The notes under the pieces were generated by a model. That model saw only the letters and a program-made list of their open reading frames with translations, was not told the origin of the DNA and did not search any database. From Shewanella glacialimarina (GTDB taxonomy: Bacteria; Pseudomonadota; Gammaproteobacteria; Enterobacterales; Shewanellaceae), in the NCBI RefSeq assembly GCF_020511155.1, contig NZ_CP041216.1, positions 4,030,001 through 4,094,000 of the forward strand: DNA of 64,000 bases, given 5' to 3'. Position 1 is the stretch's first letter, and every line of letters begins with the position of its first letter. The position numbers and the translations under genes were made by a program. This document shows positions 28,916 through 34,967 of the stretch, in pieces.

Positions 28916-29353
28916 CTATCTATTTTCGTTTTTTTGCATTTTAAACAGGGTCATCAGTTGTGTGTTGAGCATAGTGATTTGCTGATCTAAGTTTTTTCGC
29001 TGCAACTCGGCTTCTTCCGAATTATCACCCATCAACTCCCTACGTTGTGCTTGAAGCTCTTTTATGTCTTCTTTTAACTTATCAATCTTCTTTTCTATTT
29101 CAGTGCGCGTATCGACCTTATCACCGTCAGCGGACTTCGAACCACCAGAAATAATTACATTTTTGTCCATCGCCGAACCTAATTCAGCCGACAATTTTTT
29201 CTGCCCTTCATTTGAAATAAATACCTTATCTTCAGTATTCGCTGGCTGAGCAAGCGATATACCCAGCGGCGTAATAGTAGGCTTTACTCGTAATTGCCGC
29301 TTTTGCAGATTATCTATTATTGAACTAGGTGAATTTAAACCTGAAATATTCAA
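28916..29353 (-). CDS. FlxA-like coiled-coil protein
   Basis: 145 residues. The C-terminal half (about 80-142) is one coiled coil (K-K-I-D-K-L-K-E-D-I-K-E-L-Q-A-Q-R-R-E-L), as in FlxA-like proteins. The N-terminal half is proline- and serine-rich and disordered. There is no signal peptide. The start is TTG at 29353 with GGAAGGGG placed 6 bases upstream. The FlxA label is supported by a sigma-28-like promoter just upstream, since E. coli flxA is FliA-dependent. The role is unknown and no flagellar genes are nearby. Confidence 0.6.
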   Translation of the reverse strand: MNISGLNSPSSIIDNLQKRQLRVKPTITPLGISLAQPANTEDKVFISNEGQKKLSAELGSAMDKNVIISGGSKSADGDKVDTRTEIEKKIDKLKEDIKELQAQRRELMGDNSEEAELQRKNLDQQITMLNTQLMTLFKMQKNENR

Positions 29354-29384
29354 TGGTTGCCCCTTCCAAAGCTGAATAATATTT

Positions 29385-29411
29385 ATATCGACCTTGGCAC
29401 TTAAACCTTGA
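29385..29411 (-). promoter_or_regulatory. Candidate sigma-28 (FliA) promoter
   Basis: On the minus strand TCAAGGTT, an 11-base spacer and GTCGATAT. Each element matches 6 of 8 bases of the FliA consensus TAAAGTTT-N11-GCCGATAA. The -10 box lies 32 bases before the TTG start of the FlxA-like gene. Confidence 0.5.
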
Positions 29412-29687
29412 AAAACTAGAGATTGATCATTCTCAAAATAACGATAAATTCATTGGAAAAAGTATCGCATCCACTTGAGTTTAATACTAAAAGCCTACCG
29501 GCTACATCAAGTGACTTATATTGTGAATATCAAAAATTGAAACAGATTACTACCGCAAAGCTTACTCACGAGACGTCATCAAGCTTGTTACTATATGCAA
29601 GCACAGTTAAGGTTCATTATGTTATTATTCAAAAATAGTTAGCTCGATTGATTTCTAGCGTATTTTATCTGAAGGGTTAAGTTTTTT

Positions 29688-30179
29688 ATGGAAAAAGTGT
29701 TTGAAAAACTGATGTATGCATCGCGCTGGATAATGGCGCCGATTTATCTGGGATTAAGTCTGGTTTTATTTGCTTTAGGCATAAAGTTCTTCCAGGAGAT
29801 CTTTCATATCATACCCAATATCTTCAAAATGGCTGAAGTCGATTTAATACTGGTAACCCTATCACTGATCGATATTACGTTGGTCGGTGGTCTGCTCATC
29901 ATGGTGATGTTTTCAGGCTACGAGAACTTCGTTTCACAGCTGGATGTCGGTGAAGACAGTGAAAAACTGAACTGGCTTGGCAAGATGGATTCAGGTTCGC
30001 TTAAAAACAAAGTGGCCGCGTCTATTGTGGCAATCTCATCTATTCACCTACTTAAAGTCTTTATGAATGCCGAAAATATCGAAAACGACAAGATCATGTG
30101 GTATCTGCTGATCCACATCACTTTTGTGTTATCGGCTTTTGCTATGGGATATTTGGACAAAATTACGCGTACAAAATAG
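29688..30179 (+). CDS. yqhA: YqhA/UPF0114 membrane protein
   Basis: 163 residues with four membrane helices. The N-terminus [22 protein letters not shown] and the central [24 protein letters not shown] segment are diagnostic of the family (TIGR00645). It sits in the inner membrane, with unknown function. The gene ends 12 bp before a hairpin copy of the dispersed repeat. Confidence 0.9.
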   Translation: MEKVFEKLMYASRWIMAPIYLGLSLVLFALGIKFFQEIFHIIPNIFKMAEVDLILVTLSLIDITLVGGLLIMVMFSGYENFVSQLDVGEDSEKLNWLGKMDSGSLKNKVAASIVAISSIHLLKVFMNAENIENDKIMWYLLIHITFVLSAFAMGYLDKITRTK

Positions 30180-30191
30180 CAAAAGCAAAAC

Positions 30192-30217
30192 GGGGTTAGA
30201 ATGTTTGTTCTGACCCC
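30192..30217. repeat. Hairpin copy of the dispersed CTGACCCC motif
   Basis: GGGGTTAGAA - TGTTTG - TTCTGACCCC forms a 10-bp stem with one G-T pair. The right arm matches the ends of the copies at 34560 and 34772. It adjoins the broken end of the pseudogene that follows. Confidence 0.65.
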
Positions 30218-30385
30218 ACATAATTCGAGGCGACAAAAAACCATCTGCTTCATCATTTTGAACCATTCTTTGCGCCCCCGCCCAGGGAATAACATCAACC
30301 ACAAAACCACAGAAACCGTCACTTTCGGATGGCGTTAAGCTTTTCCTATAACAACCATACGGCCAAAAATTATGAGTAATTTATG
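30218..30385 (-). pseudogene. Remnant of an SBP_bac_3 periplasmic binding protein
   Basis: One minus-strand frame between a stop near 30385 and the repeat at 30217 reads ...F-W-P-Y-G-C-Y-R-K-S..., then G-F-C-G-F-V-V-D-V-I-P-W-A-G-A-Q-R-M-V-Q-N-D-E-A-D-G-F-L. This resembles two separate parts of small amino-acid-binding-type proteins joined by an internal deletion. There is no start codon context, and the frame runs straight into the repeat hairpin. I infer a decayed gene truncated at the element. Confidence 0.5.
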
Positions 30386-30712
30386 ACCTTAACTATGGCC
30401 GCTCTTATTCGGTTATCGGTATAAAAATTGTTATGTTATGGTTTTTATCAACAAACGATCAAAGCTCAGTATTTTTATGCATTTATGAGGTAACAAGTAA
30501 GAGGCCTGTCGATAACGCTTGTTTCATATTTACTAACAGTCATACTTGATGAACGATAAATTTGTGCCATGATTTAGTATTAACATCATCCACTTTATGA
30601 AGATTATTTTTCATTTATAGTCAGTCTTAAGATTATGACTCAGTTTTTAACATCGTAAATTGCTATCAAGGTTCGCCGTACCGCGTGAGCTCATCAAACA
30701 CGGAACGTCTTT
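30386..30712. other. Leader region of the diguanylate cyclase gene
   Basis: About 330 AT-rich bases with no open frame that looks like protein. The last 20 bases hold GGAACG 7 bases before the ATG of the next gene. No defined operator was found. Confidence 0.4.
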
Positions 30713-31903
30713 ATGATAAAATACTGGTACAAACAATTTCCTCAATATCCGCCTGATCATCTCGATTACTGGCGCATCCGTTTAATCGAACATTCATTAC
30801 TCATTACCACCAGCTACTTTTTAATTCTAAGCCTCCTTAATCTGTTTTATTTTGAGAGCTATAAATATGCCTTACTCGATGGTTTCGGATTATTAGTGAC
30901 ATTAGGTATTTACTGTCATTTTCGCAAAACAGGACAGGTAAAAACAACGTCATGGGCTGTCACTATTATGGTTGCCAGCCTAATAATGCTGTTTTTGATC
31001 ACAGCGAAAGGTTACGCACACTCATTATTTTGGGCAACATTGATCCCACCATTTTCATTTTTTCTTATTGGACGCACATGGGGGACAGTTGTTTCATCAA
31101 TTACGTTTACCATGTGTGCATTATTAGTCTATCAGCAAATACAACATGCAGAGCCTGTCACGTTTACCATGGGATCATTATTTAACGTTATCGAGGTATG
31201 TATTGCGCAAGTATTAATATTTCGATTTTATGAAAAAACCCGCTTTTCGGCCTATCAAAAGCTTGCTCTACGCAACATAGAAATCCAGAAAATGGCCGAA
31301 ACAGATAAACTCACAGGGTTATATAACCGTGATAAACTCGACGTTATTCTTGATAAATTACTCACCACTCCTGAGGTTAATTCGACTCAAATAACGCCAT
31401 CGTTGAGTGGAGAAAATAAACAATCGTCATTGGTGGTGGCAAATCAATATTCCATTGATAGTACACCGCAAAACAACGATACATCTTCACATTTACCCAA
31501 GTCGACGCAACATATTCAATATCCTATTTCGGTTGCCATCATCGACATCGATCACTTTAAGCGAGTGAATGATAATCATGGTCATCTTGTGGGTGATAAA
31601 GTGTTGTGTGAGCTAGCACAATTACTGCAAAGCCAAATGCGCAGTAATGATTTATTAGCACGTTGGGGAGGCGAAGAATTTGTGGTGATATTGCCTAATA
31701 CCACCTTAGACGATGCAATGGAGTTAAACGAAAGATTACGCCAGTTTATTGCCAGCAATAATATTCAAGGAATGGAGCTAACTATCAGCTTAGGTGTTGC
31801 ACAATATGAGTTAAAAGACACTGTTCACAGCTTACTAGATCGAGCAGACAAAGCCTTGTACGAGGCAAAGTCAGCTGGTCGTAATCGTGTTGTAGTTGCG
31901 TAA
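30713..31903 (+). CDS. Membrane diguanylate cyclase with a catalytic-domain insertion
   Basis: 396 residues. About six membrane helices (31-172) form the sensor part. The GGDEF domain begins at 196 (E-T-D-K-L-T-G-L-Y-N-R) and has GGEEF at 319-323 with an RxxD inhibitory site at 310-313 (RSND). Catalytic I-D-I-D-H-F-K is present at 277-283, so the protein should make c-di-GMP and be feedback-inhibited. Between the first helix and the first strand there is an extra stretch of about 50 residues (219-270), rich in S, T, Q and N, where most cyclases have a short loop. Confidence 0.9.
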   Translation: MIKYWYKQFPQYPPDHLDYWRIRLIEHSLLITTSYFLILSLLNLFYFESYKYALLDGFGLLVTLGIYCHFRKTGQVKTTSWAVTIMVASLIMLFLITAKGYAHSLFWATLIPPFSFFLIGRTWGTVVSSITFTMCALLVYQQIQHAEPVTFTMGSLFNVIEVCIAQVLIFRFYEKTRFSAYQKLALRNIEIQKMAETDKLTGLYNRDKLDVILDKLLTTPEVNSTQITPSLSGENKQSSLVVANQYSIDSTPQNNDTSSHLPKSTQHIQYPISVAIIDIDHFKRVNDNHGHLVGDKVLCELAQLLQSQMRSNDLLARWGGEEFVVILPNTTLDDAMELNERLRQFIASNNIQGMELTISLGVAQYELKDTVHSLLDRADKALYEAKSAGRNRVVVA

Positions 31904-31947
31904 TATAACACTCTGCATTAAAGACAATTTTACAGTTGTATTTATCA

Positions 31948-32184
31948 TTAGTACCAGCCATTAGAATCAACGTCACTATGTTGTGCCGCCAAAATGTTAA
32001 TCCCCAGACCATTAAGAATTTTGAACACTGTCGAAATATAAACATCATTGCCTTTCTCAACACGGATCAAAGTCTTTTGGGTCACGCCACACAGCATCGC
32101 CGCCACATCTTGAGTCAGTGCCGCTTTGTTTCTGGTTTCTTTAATGAGTAAACCCAAGGATTGTTGATTGAGTGCAGACGTCAT
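31948..32184 (-). CDS. HipB-like XRE-family repressor, orphan
   Basis: 78 residues. The Xre helix-turn-helix covers about 10-65 ([39 protein letters not shown]). The pattern is like HipB antitoxins, but no hipA lies next to it. Three identical-type palindromes begin 14 bp upstream of its ATG, so it very likely represses itself. The divergent NERD gene shares this control region. Confidence 0.88.
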   Translation of the reverse strand: MTSALNQQSLGLLIKETRNKAALTQDVAAMLCGVTQKTLIRVEKGNDVYISTVFKILNGLGINILAAQHSDVDSNGWY

Positions 32185-32197
32185 AACGTTAGTCCAA

Positions 32198-32315
32198 AGT
32201 GTACTTTGCTACACTTTATTGTGATTTACCCTATTACCACAACAAAAGGTGTAACATTGTACACTTTTACATTATCTAAGTAGCTAAACGAGTTAGAAGT
32301 GTTACTTGTTACACT
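32198..32315. promoter_or_regulatory. Three 18-bp operators spaced exactly 50 bp apart
   Basis: Palindromes at 32198-32215 (AGTGTACTTTGCTACACT), 32248-32265 (GGTGTAACATTGTACACT) and 32298-32315 (AGTGTTACTTGTTACACT). The consensus is AGTGTA-N6-TACACT. Start-to-start spacing is 50 bp both times. They fill the region between the Xre gene and the NERD gene and are the likely binding sites of the Xre protein. Confidence 0.85.
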
Positions 32316-32384
32316 ATCGAATCGATTGCGCCCTGCTTTTAAAATTAACACTGGCTTTTTTACCTGCATCATAGATATTATGAG

Positions 32385-32400
32385 CTTGATTATTATCAAG
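32385..32400. promoter_or_regulatory. Separate palindrome in the NERD leader
   Basis: CTTGAT-TATT-ATCAAG, perfect 6-bp arms, 24 bp before the NERD ATG. It differs from the three Xre-type operators and may bind another factor or form an RNA hairpin. Confidence 0.4.
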
Positions 32401-32423
32401 TTATGAATGGATGCTGTTGGTAA

Positions 32424-33479
32424 ATGATTCTTAAAACTAAAACACTACAAATGACCAAAACGCCGCAAACGATTGCCGGTCAAAAACAAGAACAAGATGT
32501 GGCCTTCTTCTTACGCCGCGCATTTAAAGACAACCCTGAAGTACTGGTTATCAACGACTTCAAATTCAGCTTTAATGATGAAACGGCTCAAATTGATCAC
32601 TTGATCGTATACACCTATGGCTTCGTGCTCATTGAATCAAAAAGCATAAAAGGTCACGTTAAAGTGAACAACCAAGGCGAATGGACACGCAGCTATAACA
32701 GTCAATGGTCAGGTATGTCTTCGCCCATCAAGCAAGTTGAGCTGCAACAAGCCTTGTTAAAAGACATGTTGAAACACCATAAGAGTGACATATTAAGCAA
32801 GTTACTGGGTATAAAGCAGCAAGGCTTCAATGGACGCTGTTGGCTCCATTTATGTGCGGTATCCAGTAATGCGGTGATAGACCGGAAAACCATGCCCAAA
32901 GAGATTTCAGACAAGCTTTTCAAAACTGAATTTTTGGTCGATGAACTCAAAAATATCATGAATCTTAAACACAAATTGCTCCGCTTGGTCAGCGTCGCAG
33001 ACACCCGACCAGACTTTAGCCAACAAGAACTCAATACAGTCAGCCAATTTCTTATTAACCAACACATCGACTCAAATATTCAGCAAGTTGACACTACTCA
33101 AGTTCAACTAAAGCAAATCCAAGCGATACCCAAAAGACCAGAACTAAAACCAGAGCTTGAGCAAGGGCCTAAACCAGCATCAGCGCCCACTCATCATCTA
33201 GCTCAATCTACTGCCGCAATACTTGCACCAGTAGCGGTTGTCGCATTAGCGCCAGACCAACACCCCATACTAAGCTGTAAATATTGCGGTGAATCAACAC
33301 AATACACCCCAATGTATGGCAAGTTCGGTTACTACATCAACTGCAACCAATGCAGTAAAAATACATCGATGAAATTACCATGCCCACAATGCATGAGTAA
33401 AAATACTAAAGTCACAAAGCGCAAAGAAACATACACATTGAATTGCGTGGATTGTGGGTTTGAAAAGCAGATTATTTAA
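32424..33479 (+). CDS. NERD nuclease-related protein with two zinc ribbons
   Basis: 351 residues. The N-terminal NERD domain (about 15-125) keeps PD-(D/E)XK-like residues E24, D58 (I-D-H-L) and E71-x-K73. A proline- and glutamine-rich linker (about 220-280) leads to a C-terminal region with two zinc ribbons: C285/C288/C307/C310 and C320/C323/C341/C344. Such ribbons bind nucleic acid, as in topoisomerase I. The protein is a predicted cytosolic nuclease. ATG 32424 is used; ATG 32451 is a possible alternative, as neither has a strong Shine-Dalgarno sequence. The NYN gene follows 55 bp later. Confidence 0.85.
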   Translation: MILKTKTLQMTKTPQTIAGQKQEQDVAFFLRRAFKDNPEVLVINDFKFSFNDETAQIDHLIVYTYGFVLIESKSIKGHVKVNNQGEWTRSYNSQWSGMSSPIKQVELQQALLKDMLKHHKSDILSKLLGIKQQGFNGRCWLHLCAVSSNAVIDRKTMPKEISDKLFKTEFLVDELKNIMNLKHKLLRLVSVADTRPDFSQQELNTVSQFLINQHIDSNIQQVDTTQVQLKQIQAIPKRPELKPELEQGPKPASAPTHHLAQSTAAILAPVAVVALAPDQHPILSCKYCGESTQYTPMYGKFGYYINCNQCSKNTSMKLPCPQCMSKNTKVTKRKETYTLNCVDCGFEKQII

Positions 33480-33534
33480 TCATTAACTGCAAGTAAAGCA
33501 TAACCTGTAATATTTAGACTAGGACGTCAAAAAC

Positions 33535-34263
33535 ATGAAAGATAAAGATAGAATTGCAGTATTTATTGATGCTGATAATGCACCAGCAAAGAAAATTGAT
33601 AAGGTTCTATCCGAGCTTGCTCGCTATGGTGTGGTAAATATACGTAAAGCTTATGGTAATTGGAAAAATACTAACCTCAAAGCCTGGGAAGATGTATTAC
33701 ATGAGTATGCAATTCAACCCATCCAGCAATTCGATTTAACTAAAGGTAAAAACGCCACAGACATGGCACTGGTTATTGATGTTATGGATGTTTTATATAC
33801 AAAAGATGTAGATGTTATTTGTTTAGTTTCATCAGATTGCGATTTTACCCCCTTAGTCACTAGAGCGCTTGCCGATGGTAAAACCATCATAGGATTTGGA
33901 GAACGCAAAGCTCCTATGCCATTTGTGAATAGTTGTTCTCGATTTTTATTTCTCGATGACGACCAAAATGAAGAGATTCCATTACCTTCAGCCACTAAAA
34001 GCTTAAACAAAAATACAAAACTCATCAGTTTATTGAGGCAAGCTATTGAAGCTGTAGAGGAAGATGACGGATGGGCAATGTTAGGGCCGATAGGTACTCA
34101 TATTTCTAATCATGCCTCGTTTGATCAACGTAATTATGGTTTCAAGAAGCTGAGTGATTTATTCGCATCTATAGATCTTTTTGATATGAAAAAAACCAAC
34201 GGCTCAGTCATTTGGGTAAAAGACAAAAAAAGGCATAAAACTGCAAACGGTAAGGGGAAATAA
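33535..34263 (+). CDS. NYN-domain putative RNase with OST-HTH/LOTUS domain
   Basis: 242 residues. The NYN/LabA (PIN-like) domain at 5-145 has the acidic residues D12/D14 (F-I-D-A-D-N-A), D76, D82 and D101/D103 (S-S-D-C-D-F-T-P-L-V), as expected for a metal-dependent RNase. The OST-HTH/LOTUS domain (about 165-235; L-R-Q-A-I-E-A-V-E-E-D-D-G-W-A-M-L-G-P-I-G) binds RNA in known relatives. It has no membrane part. AGGA lies upstream of the ATG. It probably forms a unit with the NERD gene 55 bp before. Confidence 0.88.
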   Translation: MKDKDRIAVFIDADNAPAKKIDKVLSELARYGVVNIRKAYGNWKNTNLKAWEDVLHEYAIQPIQQFDLTKGKNATDMALVIDVMDVLYTKDVDVICLVSSDCDFTPLVTRALADGKTIIGFGERKAPMPFVNSCSRFLFLDDDQNEEIPLPSATKSLNKNTKLISLLRQAIEAVEEDDGWAMLGPIGTHISNHASFDQRNYGFKKLSDLFASIDLFDMKKTNGSVIWVKDKKRHKTANGKGK

Positions 34264-34697
34264 CTATTATTGCCTCGAGATAATTTAGTAATAGTTTACA
34301 ACGATAATTTCGTAACGAATTGACTACTATGACAGGCTCACCATGACACTCACTCACCGACACGCCGTAAACTCATCCATGAGGGCTCGAACATCCCGTC
34401 CATGGAATGGACGGTCATCTCGCAAATACTCATGGTTCACCTTTCAGCATCAGCTACTGCTTTTAACACTTACGCCCAAGATTTAAGAATGGCAGCATAG
34501 TTAAATGCTTTTAAGCAATAGAAGATATTAATCACCCAGATACTATAAATAGTGGGATAAAAAGTTTGATCTGACCCCACTTGTTTAGCACTTGTTTAGA
34601 ATACGCAGCCCGCAATGACAATAATTAGAATGATCCATAGCATGAAAACCAGTATGCCATAAACCTTGGTATAACTCTCACCACATTTAGAGCCACT
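34264..34697. other. Gene-free stretch with hairpins
   Basis: Two palindromes lie close together: CTCAT-CC-ATGAG at 34372-34383 and CCGTCCAT-GGA-ATGGACGG at 34396-34414 (perfect 8-bp arms). A copy of the dispersed motif follows at 34560. No coding sequence was recognised. The mix suggests an accumulation of small palindromic elements. Confidence 0.55.
34560..34578 (+). repeat. Copy of the dispersed motif
   Basis: AAAAGTTTGATCTGACCCC at 34560-34578, plus orientation, one of two copies left of the TPR gene. Confidence 0.6.
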
Positions 34698-34732
34698 AAA
34701 AAGCCCCTATACCGTTAGGCATCGGGGCTTTT
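34698..34732 (+). terminator. Stem-loop, left member of a 35-bp direct repeat
   Basis: AAAAAGCCCC and GGGGCTTTT form a stem followed by AATTTT. It matches 31 of 35 bases of 37382-37416 on the other side of the TPR gene, in the same orientation. It can act as a plus-strand terminator, although no close gene needs it. Confidence 0.7.
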
Positions 34733-34771
34733 AATTTTCATTCAGCTAGTATTCTGTAGGTATAAATTAAG

Positions 34772-34789
34772 AAAAGTTTACTCTGACCC
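34772..34789 (+). repeat. Dispersed motif, left flank of the TPR gene
   Basis: AAAAGTTTACTCTGACCC. Its inverted counterpart lies at 37338-37353, 8 bp after the TPR stop codon. Confidence 0.7.
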
Positions 34790-34967
34790 GCTGACCCACT
34801 CACTTATTGTTCTTATTCCACTTATCCCACATATTCAATCTCCCAAAAAACATATTAATGTTATGTTTTTTAAGTAGATTACGTCATAAAAATAGGATAA
34901 ATTATCAACGCTATAGAACTGTTAGTGACTCGATATTTGCCAAGCTGGTTTATTTTTTTAGGGATGA

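Noticed and set aside
29423..29638. 71-residue open frame before yqhA
   Set aside because: No ribosome site, no familiar composition, and it overlaps the sigma-28-like promoter region edge; most likely chance.
30044..30322. 92-residue minus-strand frame across the end of yqhA
   Set aside because: It is out of frame with the binding-protein remnant in the same DNA and overlaps yqhA; the remnant frame is the one that looks like protein.
31948..32184. HipBA-type toxin-antitoxin pair
   Set aside because: No hipA-like kinase gene lies on either side; the downstream neighbour is the diguanylate cyclase gene and the divergent one is a NERD protein.
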